Part shown: positions 35,345 through 43,375 of the stretch, in pieces
Layout: each line of letters starts with the position of its first letter
How positions within the stretch are numbered: the stretch's first letter is position 1
NCBI RefSeq assembly: GCF_001429505.1
Contig: NZ_LMJW01000001.1
Location: 236,259 to 300,258 of the forward strand
Length of the DNA stretch: 64,000 nucleotides
Direction of reading: 5' to 3'
Source of the DNA: Allobosea sp. Root483D1
Lineage (GTDB): Bacteria; Pseudomonadota; Alphaproteobacteria; Rhizobiales; Beijerinckiaceae
Program-made: the position numbers and the translations under genes
Notes under the pieces: generated by a model
Databases searched by the model: none
The model's input: only the letters and a program-made list of their open reading frames with translations
What the model was told of the DNA's origin: nothing

Positions 35345-36568
35345 TTAGGCGCAGTTCGCCTTCAGTCCGTCGATGTCTTCGCCAACGGGCCGCCGCGGCT
35401 CGGCGAGCAGGCAGAACCCGACCGCGACGATCGCCAGCGCCGAGAAGCCGCCACCGACCGAGACGTAGAAGCCGGTGCTCGCGCCATAGGCGTCGATCAG
35501 CCAGCCCGAGGCTGCCGAGCCCGCCGCCATGCCGATGCCCATGCCGGTCATCACCCAGGTGATGCCCTCGGTCAGCTTCGCGGCCGGCACATGCCGCTCG
35601 ACCAGCGCCATGGCGACGATCACGGTCGGCGAGATCGAGGCCCCGGCGATGAAGAGCACGATGCCCAGCATCCAGAGCGACGAGACGATCAGCAGCGGCA
35701 GCGTCGTCGCCGCGGCAAGCGCGATCGAGAGCAGCAATTGCGTGGCGAGCGGCATACGCAGGCGGAGCGCGCCAAAAACGAGGCCGGTGATGAAGGAGCC
35801 AGCAGCATAGGCCGCGAGCGCCAGACTCGCCGCCGCCTTGTTGCCCTGCGCCTCGGCAAAGGCGACCGCTGTGACCTCGGCCGTGCCGAAGACCGTACCG
35901 AGCGCGACCATCAGCAATGCGATGATCTGCACCGGCACCAGCCGGATCGCGGAACCACCTCCCACGCCATGTTGATGCACCGGAGGCTCGGTCTCGCGCT
36001 GCGCCACGAACAGGGCCATGCCGATGGCGAGCAGAATCGTCGCCGCGAGCGGACCCGCCTCCGGGAACCAGACGACGCTTAGGCCGATCGCGATCACCGG
36101 GCCGACCATGAAGACCATCTCGTCAACCACCGATTCGAAGGCGAAGGCGGTGCGCAGCTGCGGCGTGTCGCGATAGATCTCGGTCCAGCGGGCGCGCACC
36201 ATCGCCATCATGCTCGGCTCCATTCCGGCGAGCGCGGCGAAAAGGAAGAGCACCCAGATCGGCGCGTCGAAGCGCGTGGCCAGCATCAGCCCGATCAGCG
36301 CGACGACGGTCGCGAACGTGGCGGGAACCAGCACCTTGCTCTGGCCATGGCGGTCGACCAGCCGCGAGATCTGCGGCGCGATCAACGCGTTGGATAGCGC
36401 AAAGGTCGCGGCGACAGCACCGGCGAGCCAGTACTGGCCGCGCGCCTGCGACAGCATGGTGACGATGCCGATGGTGACCATCGACAGCGGCAGGCGGGCG
36501 ACGAAGCCGGCGGCAGAGAAGCCGATCGAGCCGGGGGCCCGGAAAATCTCGCGATAGGGGTTAGGCAT
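35345..36568 (-). CDS. MFS transporter, putative drug/metabolite efflux
   Basis: 407 residues with 12 predicted transmembrane helices. It opens MPNPYREIFRAPGSIGFSAAGFVARLPLSM, a start typical of one alphaproteobacterial/actinobacterial MFS exporter group. The motif-A-like SRLVDRHGQSKVL lies after TM2. The large frame upstream to 37351 is rejected since ATG 36568 has GGAG 7 nt before it. It is divergent from a TetR gene, with three matching operators in the 129-bp gap, so it is most likely repressed by that TetR and induced by its substrate. Confidence 0.9.
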   Translation of the reverse strand: MPNPYREIFRAPGSIGFSAAGFVARLPLSMVTIGIVTMLSQARGQYWLAGAVAATFALSNALIAPQISRLVDRHGQSKVLVPATFATVVALIGLMLATRFDAPIWVLFLFAALAGMEPSMMAMVRARWTEIYRDTPQLRTAFAFESVVDEMVFMVGPVIAIGLSVVWFPEAGPLAATILLAIGMALFVAQRETEPPVHQHGVGGGSAIRLVPVQIIALLMVALGTVFGTAEVTAVAFAEAQGNKAAASLALAAYAAGSFITGLVFGALRLRMPLATQLLLSIALAAATTLPLLIVSSLWMLGIVLFIAGASISPTVIVAMALVERHVPAAKLTEGITWVMTGMGIGMAAGSAASGWLIDAYGASTGFYVSVGGGFSALAIVAVGFCLLAEPRRPVGEDIDGLKANCA

Positions 36569-36611
36569 GGACGTCTCCGTCACATCGAGGCGCAGCTTGG
36601 AAGCGCAATTG

Positions 36612-36628
36612 ACATACGTTGCGTATGT
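36612..36628. promoter_or_regulatory. TetR operator site 1
   Basis: Perfect palindrome: ACATACG, 3-nt centre TTG, CGTATGT. First of three related sites in the tetR/MFS divergent region. Confidence 0.8.
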
Positions 36629-36641
36629 GACATGAGTAATT

Positions 36642-36658
36642 ACATACGAGACGTATGT
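36642..36658. promoter_or_regulatory. TetR operator site 2
   Basis: Perfect palindrome with the same arms ACATACG and CGTATGT, centre AGA. It starts exactly 30 bp after site 1, close to three helical turns. Confidence 0.8.
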
Positions 36659-36664
36659 CAATTC

Positions 36665-36681
36665 ACATACGCGCCGTATAC
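36665..36681. promoter_or_regulatory. TetR operator site 3
   Basis: Same left arm ACATACG, centre CGC, right arm CGTATAC, which has one mismatch to the palindrome. It starts 23 bp after site 2 and 17 bp before the tetR start codon (36698), so it probably covers the tetR leader. Confidence 0.7.
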
Positions 36682-36697
36682 GAAGGGGGTATGGACG

Positions 36698-37288
36698 ATG
36701 CGCAAGCCGCGCACCCAGATGATCGCCGAGACGCGGGCCAAGCTGATCCGCGCAGCACGCGCCGCCTTCGGCACGATCGGCTATGCCGAGACCTCGATGG
36801 ACGAACTCACCGCCTCGGCCGGGCTGACGCGCGGGGCGCTCTACCATCACTTCGGCGATAAGAAGGGCCTGCTGGTGGCGGTCATCGTAGAGATCGACGG
36901 TGAGATGAACGCCTATATGCAGGCCGCCACTGCAAAGGCGGGCGATCCCTGGACCGGTTTCCGCAATGAATGCACCGCCTATATCGAGCTGGCGCTCGAC
37001 CCGGAGATCCAGCGCATCATGCTGCGCGACGGACCGGCCGTCCTGGGCGATCCCTGGGACTGGCCGACCTTGAGCGAATGCATCCGCTCGATGACGGAGA
37101 GCCTGACCAAGCTGGCCGAGACCGGCGTTACCGCGCCGATCGATGGCGAAGCGGCGGCACGGCTGATCGCCGGAGCGACGCAATACGCAGCGCAGTGGAT
37201 CGCGCATGCGCCCGATCCACAGGCGACCTCGCGCAAGGCGATCGATGCCTTCAACCTGATGCTCGACGGGTTGCTCGTGCGGAACTGA
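36698..37288 (+). CDS. TetR-family transcriptional repressor
   Basis: 196 residues. The N-terminal HTH (about 8-55) reads ETRAKLIRAARAAFGTIGYAETSMDELTASAGLTRGALYHHFGDKKGLLVAV, a standard TetR DNA-binding domain. The C-terminal ligand domain has RDGPAVLGDPWDW, seen in a subgroup near drug-sensing repressors. ATG 36698 is preferred over an in-frame 36632 start because AAGGGGG precedes it and the longer form would run through operators 2 and 3. It regulates the divergent MFS gene and itself. Confidence 0.92.
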   Translation: MRKPRTQMIAETRAKLIRAARAAFGTIGYAETSMDELTASAGLTRGALYHHFGDKKGLLVAVIVEIDGEMNAYMQAATAKAGDPWTGFRNECTAYIELALDPEIQRIMLRDGPAVLGDPWDWPTLSECIRSMTESLTKLAETGVTAPIDGEAAARLIAGATQYAAQWIAHAPDPQATSRKAIDAFNLMLDGLLVRN

Positions 37289-37322
37289 CCAGGCTCGGGA
37301 TCCCCGACAAGTGGCAAGTAAA

Positions 37323-37342
37323 CATGAAACGAATGTTTCATG
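37323..37342. promoter_or_regulatory. Palindromic operator, candidate RpiR/MurR site
   Basis: CATGAAAC and GTTTCATG form 8-bp perfect arms around GAAT, 58 bp before the RpiR start codon. GAAA/TTTC palindromes are typical of RpiR-family sites. A further GTTTCA half lies near 37363. Confidence 0.6.
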
Positions 37343-37399
37343 TTGTATCAATCAAAGAATCTGTTTCACAGCATACCCCACCCTGCTAAAGTCCGGCGC

Positions 37400-38293
37400 A
37401 TGGACAAATCCGGCCTGACGGCGAGCCTCACCGAGAGCTTCGAGCAGTTGCCGCAGCAATTGCAGGCCGCGGCGCGCTGGGTGCTCGACCACCCGGCCGA
37501 TGTCGCATTGCTGACGACGCGCGAGCAGGCCAAGCGCGCCGGGCTATCGCCGGCCACCCTCACCCGACTGGCCCAGCGCTTCGGCCTCAAGGGCTATGAC
37601 GAGCTCCGGGCCGCCCATGCCGCGGCGCTGCGGCGGCGGCCGGAAGATTTTGCCGGCCGCGCCGGCGAGCTCCTGCAGCGCCATGGCGAGGAGGGCCCGA
37701 GCGCGATCGCGCAGGACATGTTCGCGGCGCTGGCCGAGCATCTGAAAGCGCTGTGCGAGCCGCAGGCGCTGGCTCGTTTCGAGCAGGCTGCAGACTTGCT
37801 GAGCGAGGCTGGGACCGTGTTCTGCTTCGGGCTGCGCTCGGCCTTCCCGGCGGCCTTCATGCTCGACTATATCCGCGACCTGATCGGCGCAAACTCTGTC
37901 CTTGCAGACGGCGCCGGCGGGCGCGGCATCGATGCGCTGCGCCGGATCGGGCCGGGCGATGCACTCTTCGCCGTCTCGGTCGCGCCCTATACCCGCCTCA
38001 CGGTGCAGGCGGCCGAGATCGCCCGGGAGCGCGGCGCGACAGTCGTGGCGCTGACCGACAGTGCGCTTTCCCCCCTCGCGGCCATCGCCGACGTGGCTTT
38101 GCTGGTCCGGACCGAGACGCCCTCCTTCTTCCACACGATGACGCCGGCCTTCGCCGCGGTCGAATGCCTGGCGGCGCTGATGACGGCCCGCAAGGGTGAG
38201 GCCGCGCTTGCCGCGATCGCCCGCCACGAAGCCGCGCTCGACGGGGCCGGCACCTTCCTCAATCCCAGACCGTCCAGGCGAGGCCATCGATGA
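37400..38293 (+). CDS. MurR/RpiR-family transcriptional regulator with SIS domain
   Basis: 297 residues. The N-terminal HTH_6 domain (about 5-80; LPQQLQAAARWVLDHPADVALLTTREQAKRAGLSPATLTRLAQRFGLKGYDELR) is followed by a C-terminal SIS sugar/phosphosugar-type domain (about 120-265; GTVFCFGLRSAFPAAFMLDYI, ALFAVSVAPYTRLTVQAAEIARERGATVVALTD). ATG 37400 (MDKSGLTA) is chosen over 37340, which falls in the operator. Its stop overlaps the aminotransferase start by 4 bp, so it heads the operon of aminotransferase, binding protein and racemase. Confidence 0.9.
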   Translation: MDKSGLTASLTESFEQLPQQLQAAARWVLDHPADVALLTTREQAKRAGLSPATLTRLAQRFGLKGYDELRAAHAAALRRRPEDFAGRAGELLQRHGEEGPSAIAQDMFAALAEHLKALCEPQALARFEQAADLLSEAGTVFCFGLRSAFPAAFMLDYIRDLIGANSVLADGAGGRGIDALRRIGPGDALFAVSVAPYTRLTVQAAEIARERGATVVALTDSALSPLAAIADVALLVRTETPSFFHTMTPAFAAVECLAALMTARKGEAALAAIARHEAALDGAGTFLNPRPSRRGHR

Positions 38294-39627
38294 GCCACAT
38301 CCTGCATCGCATGCTGAGCGAGACCTACCCGACCGCAACCAGCGGCGAAGGCATGCTGCTGCGCGACCAGAACGGGCGCGAGCATATCGACGCCTCGGGC
38401 GGCGCCGCCGTCTCCTGCCTCGGCCATGGCCATCCCGATGTGCTGGCTGCGATGCATGCCCAGATCGACAAGCTCGCCTATGCCCATACCAGCTTCTTCA
38501 CCACCGACGTCGCCGAGGAACTCGCCGACCATCTGATCGCGCGGGCGCCGGCCGGGATGGAAAGCGCCTACTTCTGCAGCTCGGGCTCGGAGGCGATCGA
38601 GGCCTGCCTGAAGCTGGCGCGGCACTATTTCGTCGAAAAGGGTGAGCAAGCCCGCGTCAACTTCATCTCGCGCCAGCAGAGCTATCACGGCATCACGCTG
38701 GGTGCGCTCTCGGTCGGCGGCCGGATGAAGGACCGTGCGCCCTTCGCTGAGATGCTGATGCAGGGCCACCACATCTCGCCCTGCTACGAGTATCGCGGCC
38801 GCCGCGCTGACGAAACCAGCGAGGAATACGGGCTTCGCGTCGCCGAGGAGCTCGAGACGAAGATCCTGGAACTCGGGCCGGAGACGGTCTGCGCCTTCGT
38901 CGCCGAGACGGTGGTCGGCGCGACGCTCGGCGCGGTGCCGGCCGCGCCCGGCTATTTCAAGCGCATCCGCGAGATCTGCGACCGCCATGGCGTGCTCCTG
39001 ATCCTCGACGAGGTGATGAGCGGCATGGGCCGCACCGGCACGCTGCATGCCTGCGAGCACGAAGGCATCGCGCCGGACCTGATGGCGATCGCCAAGGGGC
39101 TGGGCGGCGGCTATGCGCCGATCGGCGCGATGCTGGCTTCGAAACGGGTCGTCGAAGCCGTCAGGCAGGGCTCGGGCATCTTCCCGCACAGCCAAACTTA
39201 CGTGGGCCATCCCCTCGCCTGCGCCACCGCGCTCGCGGTGCAGAAGGTGATCGAGCGCGACGACCTCCTCGCCAATGTCCGCAAGCAGGGCGCCAGGCTG
39301 GAACAGCGCCTGCGCGAGCGCTTCGGTAATCACCATCATGTCGGCGACATTCGCGGGCGCGGCCATTTCTGGGGTGTCGAGATCGTCGCCGACCGCTCGA
39401 CCAAAGCGCCGTTCGATCCGGCCCTGAAGCTCAATGCCAGGATCAAGCAGGCGGCGCAGGAACGCGGCCTGCTGATCTATCCGATGGGCGGCACCGCCGA
39501 TGGCACCGCCGGCGACCATGTCCTGCTCGCGCCGCCCTTCATCATCGATGCCGCAACCGTCGATACCATCGTCGAACGGCTGGGCGACGCCATCGACGCG
39601 AGCCTGGCCTCGGCCCGACCGGCCTAA
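38290..39627 (+). CDS. Class III aminotransferase
   Basis: 445 residues, PLP-dependent fold I. Motifs are YFCSSGSEAIEACLKLAR (cofactor phosphate), QQSYHGITLGALSVGG, LLILDEVMSGMGRTGTLHACEHEGIAPD and the catalytic Lys269 in AIAKGLGGGYAPIGA. The family covers omega-amino acid, beta-alanine, GABA and ornithine-type transaminases, and the substrate is not fixed by sequence. It is the second gene of a four-gene RpiR operon that ends with an Asp/Glu racemase-like protein, so it likely degrades an amine or amino acid taken up with the help of the linked binding protein. Confidence 0.9.
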   Translation: MSHILHRMLSETYPTATSGEGMLLRDQNGREHIDASGGAAVSCLGHGHPDVLAAMHAQIDKLAYAHTSFFTTDVAEELADHLIARAPAGMESAYFCSSGSEAIEACLKLARHYFVEKGEQARVNFISRQQSYHGITLGALSVGGRMKDRAPFAEMLMQGHHISPCYEYRGRRADETSEEYGLRVAEELETKILELGPETVCAFVAETVVGATLGAVPAAPGYFKRIREICDRHGVLLILDEVMSGMGRTGTLHACEHEGIAPDLMAIAKGLGGGYAPIGAMLASKRVVEAVRQGSGIFPHSQTYVGHPLACATALAVQKVIERDDLLANVRKQGARLEQRLRERFGNHHHVGDIRGRGHFWGVEIVADRSTKAPFDPALKLNARIKQAAQERGLLIYPMGGTADGTAGDHVLLAPPFIIDAATVDTIVERLGDAIDASLASARPA

Positions 39628-39685
39628 AGGCTCTACCCGACCCGGGCCATCAAGAGCCCGTAGCGACCACCACAGGGGAACTGCC

Positions 39686-40714
39686 ATGAAAACCAAGCAG
39701 CTGAAACATCTGCTCTTCGCCGGACTTGCCACGCTCGGTCTTGCCGGCGTGGCCAACGCCCAGACCGGCACGCTCGACCGCGTCAAGGCGCGCGGCGAGC
39801 TGACCTGCGGCAACCACATCGCCTTGCCCGGCTTCGGCATGCAGGGGCCGGACGGGCGCTGGGACGGGCTCGACATCGATCTTTGCCGCGCCGTCGCCTC
39901 GGCGGTCTTCAACGACCCGAACAAGATCAAGTTCGTCCCGACGACACCACAGATGCGCTTCGTCGTGGTGCAGACCGGCGAGGTCGACATGCTCGCCCGC
40001 AACGCCACCTACACCATGTCCCGCGACACCTCGGCCGGCATGTCCTGGCCGATCATCAACTATTTCGACGGGCAGGGTTTCATGGTGCGCAAGTCGCTCG
40101 GGGTCACCGAAGCGAAGGGGCTGAACGGCGCCTCGATCTGCGTGACGCAGGGCACGACGACCGAGCTCAACCTCGCCGACTTCTTCCGCGCCAACAAACT
40201 CAAATACGAGATCATTGGCTTTTCCACCAATGAGGAGGGTGTGAAGGCGCTGGAGGCTGGGCGCTGCGACGCCTTCACCACCGACACCTCCGGCCTTGCC
40301 GCCGAGCGGCTCAAATTCTCCAAGCCGGACGATTTCGTCATCCTGCCGACGCTGATCTCGCGCGAGCCGCTCGGCCCGGCGGTGAAGCGCGGCGACGAGA
40401 GCTGGTTCAACCTGGTCAAGTGGACGCATTACGCCATGCTCAACGCTGAGGAGCTCGGCGTGACCAAGGCTAATGTCGACGAGATGCTGAAATCGGGCAA
40501 TCCGGAGATCAAGCGCCTGCTGGGCACCGAGGGCAAATTCGGCGAGGGCCTCGGCCTGAGCAATGACTGGGCCTATCGCGTGATCAAGCATGTCGGCAAT
40601 TACGGCGAGAGCTTCGAGCGCAATGTCGGCGCGGGCTCCAAGCTGCAGTTGAAGCGCGGGCTCAACGACCTCGCCTCCAGGGGTGGGCTGCAATACCCGC
40701 ATCCCATTCGCTGA
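39686..40714 (+). CDS. AapJ-type amino acid binding protein (second copy)
   Basis: 342 residues. Signal peptide about 1-26 (LLFAGLATLGLAGVANAQ), then a family 3 binding protein with TGTLDRVKARGELTCGNHIALPGFGM, ICVTQGTTTELNLADFF and TEGKFGEGLGLSNDWAYRVI. It is a paralogue of the protein at 34245, with the same architecture throughout. The start has AGGGGA 6 nt upstream; the longer ORF from 39500 is an artefact overlapping the aminotransferase. It shares its last base with the racemase ATG. No permease genes are in the window. Confidence 0.92.
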   Translation: MKTKQLKHLLFAGLATLGLAGVANAQTGTLDRVKARGELTCGNHIALPGFGMQGPDGRWDGLDIDLCRAVASAVFNDPNKIKFVPTTPQMRFVVVQTGEVDMLARNATYTMSRDTSAGMSWPIINYFDGQGFMVRKSLGVTEAKGLNGASICVTQGTTTELNLADFFRANKLKYEIIGFSTNEEGVKALEAGRCDAFTTDTSGLAAERLKFSKPDDFVILPTLISREPLGPAVKRGDESWFNLVKWTHYAMLNAEELGVTKANVDEMLKSGNPEIKRLLGTEGKFGEGLGLSNDWAYRVIKHVGNYGESFERNVGAGSKLQLKRGLNDLASRGGLQYPHPIR

Positions 40715-41343
40715 TGCGGATCGCTCTGATCCACGCCCTGCGCCATTCGCCGCCTCCGATCGAGGCGGCGTTCGCGCGGCTGTGGCCTGAGGCCACGCTG
40801 ATGAACCTGCTCGACGACAGCCTCTCGGCCGATCTCGCCCGCGACGGACAGATCACCGAGGCGATGACCGGGCGCTTCCTGAGCCTTGCCGGCTATGCGC
40901 GGGCGACCGGCGCCGACGGCATCCTCTTCACCTGCTCGGCCTTCGGCCCCTGCATCGAGGCGGTGCAGCACGCCCTTGCCCCGCTGCCGGTGCTGAAGCC
41001 GAACGAGGCGATGATCGAGGAAGCCATGGCGATCGGCGGCCGGATCGGGCTCCTCGCCAGCTTCGCGCCGACGCTGCAATCGATGCCGCCGGAGTTTCCG
41101 GGATCGCTGACGGTCACCCCGAAGCTTGCGGGAGGCGCGCTCGCCGCCCTCGACCGTAGCGACGGGCCCGAGCATGACCGGCTGGCAGCGCTGGCCGCAG
41201 CCGACCTGGCCGATTGCGACGCGATCGCTCTGGCGCAGTTCAGCCTCGCCCGAGCGGAACCAGCGGTCGCCGCCGCGACAGGCAAGCCGGTGCTGACGAC
41301 GCCGGACAGCGCCGTGCGCAAGCTCAAGCGCCTGCTGAGCTGA
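40714..41343 (+). CDS. Asp/Glu/hydantoin racemase superfamily protein
   Basis: 209 residues. MRIALIHALRHSPPPIEAAF is a superfamily start. The N-terminal catalytic Cys lies in GILFTCSAFGPCIEAV. The usual second Cys position appears replaced (DAIALAQFSLA), as in arylmalonate decarboxylases or single-Cys members, so it may be a decarboxylase- or isomerase-like enzyme rather than a two-base racemase. It overlaps the binding protein gene by 1 bp and closes the RpiR operon. Confidence 0.8.
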   Translation: MRIALIHALRHSPPPIEAAFARLWPEATLMNLLDDSLSADLARDGQITEAMTGRFLSLAGYARATGADGILFTCSAFGPCIEAVQHALAPLPVLKPNEAMIEEAMAIGGRIGLLASFAPTLQSMPPEFPGSLTVTPKLAGGALAALDRSDGPEHDRLAALAAADLADCDAIALAQFSLARAEPAVAAATGKPVLTTPDSAVRKLKRLLS

Positions 41344-41346
41344 ACG

Positions 41347-41378
41347 AAAAAGGGCGCACCTGACAGTGCGCCCTTTTT
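41347..41378. terminator. Bidirectional Rho-independent terminator
   Basis: 13-bp stem (AAAAAGGGCGCAC with GTGCGCCCTTTTT), 6-nt loop, with T-runs on both strands. It serves the racemase operon and the convergent infC. Confidence 0.92.
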
Positions 41379-41399
41379 TCATCGTTGCGATACCCGCGC

Positions 41400-41942
41400 T
41401 TACCTGGGCGCGAGCACCATGACCATCTGACGACCTTCGAGCTGCCAGTCGCTCTCGACCTTGGCGACTTCGGCCGTATCGACCTTGACGCGTTCCAGCA
41501 CCTTCACACCGAGATCCTGGTGCGCCATCTCGCGGCCACGGAAGCGCAGGGTGACCTTCACCTTGTCGCCTTCCTCGAAGAAGCCGTGCATCGCCTTCAT
41601 CTTCACTTCGTAATCGTGCTTGTCGATGCCCGGACGAAGCTTGATTTCCTTGATCTCGATGGTGCGCTGCTTCTTGCGCGCCTCGGACGCCTTCTTCTGC
41701 TCGAGAAAGCGGAAGCGGCCGTAATCGAGGATCTTGCAGACGGGAGGCACAGAATTGGGGGCGATCTCGACCAGGTCGAGACCGGCATCCTCGGCAATCT
41801 TGAGCGCGTCGAAGAACGAGACCACGCCACGGTTGGCGCCGGTATCGTCGATGAGCTGGACGTCGCGGACGCCACGAATGTCACGGTTGGCGCGGGGACC
41901 GTCCTTGACGGGAGCTGGTGCGGCACGGAAGGGACGACGAAT
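41400..41942 (-). CDS. infC: Translation initiation factor IF-3, predicted ATT start
   Basis: 180 residues from an ATT codon at 41942-41940, matching the E. coli length. IF-3 binds the 30S subunit and checks start codons. The N-domain has [33 protein letters not shown], the linker has [22 protein letters not shown] and the C-domain has [15 protein letters not shown]. No ATG, GTG or TTG fits the conserved N-terminus IRRPFR. CAGGAG lies 9 nt before the ATT, while upstream ATGs (41990, 41969) lack Shine-Dalgarno sequences. An AUU start is the classic infC autoregulatory device in other bacteria. rpmI-rplT are 7.4 kb away instead of adjacent. Confidence 0.93.
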   Translation of the reverse strand: MRRPFRAAPAPVKDGPRANRDIRGVRDVQLIDDTGANRGVVSFFDALKIAEDAGLDLVEIAPNSVPPVCKILDYGRFRFLEQKKASEARKKQRTIEIKEIKLRPGIDKHDYEVKMKAMHGFFEEGDKVKVTLRFRGREMAHQDLGVKVLERVKVDTAEVAKVESDWQLEGRQMVMVLAPR

Positions 41943-42027
41943 GGCTGTATTCTCCTGTGACTGGCGCATCGCGCCGTTGGTGAGACACATTGCACAACGC
42001 GAAGCGTTGTCAATGGATCAGGCGGGT

Positions 42028-43251
42028 TCAGCGCCCGAGCAGGGCGCAATAGACGTCGAGTGTGTCGTTGACCATCGAAGCCAGCGAGAAATGGCGCTCG
42101 ACATGCAGCCGGGCGCGCCGCGCCAGCGCGTCGCGGGCGGAGGGCCGCAGCGCCAGCGCCTCGCGCAGGGCCTCGGCGAGCCCCGCCGCATCGTCGGGCG
42201 GCACATGCCAGCCGCTACGCTCCTGCGGCGTGACCTGCGGCGGCGCCAGCACCGTCTCCGGTACGGCGCCGAGATTGGAGACGACGACCGGCGTGCCCAT
42301 GGCCTGCGCCTCGACGGCGACGCGGCCGAACGCCTCCGGCTCGGTCGAGGGCACGGCGACCACGGCAGCCGCCAGGAAGGCGGCAGGCATGTCCGAGCAA
42401 TGGCCGACGCGGCGGACCCGGCCCTCGAGTCCGGCCCTGGCGATGGCGTCGTCGAGCTCGCGGACATAGCCGTCGCGGCCCTGCGCATCACCGGCGAGGA
42501 TGAAAGCGGTGTCCACGTCGCCGGCATCGCGCAACTGGCGCGCCGCCTCGATCAGCACCTTCTGCCCCTTCCAGCCGGTGAGCCGGCCGGGCAACAGCAC
42601 GATGCGCTGATGCGGCTCGACGCCCCAGGCGCTGCGCAGGGCGCTGATCCGTTCGGGACTCACGGCCGACGGCGCGAAGGCCGAGAAATCGGTGCCGCGA
42701 TGGACGACGCGGATGCGCTCGCGGGCAAAGGGGTGGCGGGCACGGATCAGGTCGGCGGTGTAGCCGGAATTGGCGATGACGACGTCGCTGCGCGCCATCA
42801 CCGAATTGTAGAGGTTCTTCACCGTCGAGCGGGCGTTGTAGGAGCCGTGATAGGTCGTGACGAAGGGCAGCTTCAGGGCCCGTGTCGCCGCGAGCGCGAC
42901 CCAGGCCGGCGCCCGCGAGCGGGCATGGACGAGGTCGACCCGTTCGCGCTTGCAGAGCAGCGCGAAGGTGCGCACGTTGAGCAGCATCGAGAGCGGGTTC
43001 TTGGCCGCCGCCGGAAAGGGCAGCCAGATGCCGCCCTTGGCCTGCAATTCGGCGACGAGCCGTCCGCCCTCCGTCGCGACCAGCGCCCGCGCACCGACCT
43101 CGGTCAGCCCCGCGGCAATGTCGACGGCGGTGCGCTCGGCACCCCCCGCTTCCAGATCCGGGATGATCTGCAGCACGGTGCGCCCGGCGAGCGGATGCGT
43201 CTCGGTCGAAGGCAGGGATAATTGCGCGCCGGAACGCAGGGAGGTGCTCAC
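42028..43251 (-). CDS. GT4-family glycosyltransferase
   Basis: 407 residues, GT-B fold. The N-domain start is GRTVLQIIPDLEAGGAERTAVDIAAGL, followed by VDLVHARSRAPAWVALAATR. The C-domain carries IVLLPGRLTGWKGQKVLIEAARQL and the nucleotide-sugar site STEPEAFGRVAVEAQAMGTPVVVSNLGAVPE (EX7E). GTG 43251 is chosen since AGAAGG precedes it and the longer frame to 43560 overlaps the divergent hydrolase gene. It is cytoplasmic or peripheral. Substrate unknown; cell-surface polysaccharide or lipopolysaccharide assembly is likely. Confidence 0.88.
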   Translation of the reverse strand: MSTSLRSGAQLSLPSTETHPLAGRTVLQIIPDLEAGGAERTAVDIAAGLTEVGARALVATEGGRLVAELQAKGGIWLPFPAAAKNPLSMLLNVRTFALLCKRERVDLVHARSRAPAWVALAATRALKLPFVTTYHGSYNARSTVKNLYNSVMARSDVVIANSGYTADLIRARHPFARERIRVVHRGTDFSAFAPSAVSPERISALRSAWGVEPHQRIVLLPGRLTGWKGQKVLIEAARQLRDAGDVDTAFILAGDAQGRDGYVRELDDAIARAGLEGRVRRVGHCSDMPAAFLAAAVVAVPSTEPEAFGRVAVEAQAMGTPVVVSNLGAVPETVLAPPQVTPQERSGWHVPPDDAAGLAEALREALALRPSARDALARRARLHVERHFSLASMVNDTLDVYCALLGR

Positions 43252-43375
43252 TGCTTGAAAAGGCCTTCTGCTTGGCGACTCGCGGGTGCTATCGGGTTCA
43301 GATGATGACCAAATCGGGCGGTATTGCAGCAGGGACGCGCCTGCTTTCACCCGGTTCACCACAGGAGAGCATAGG

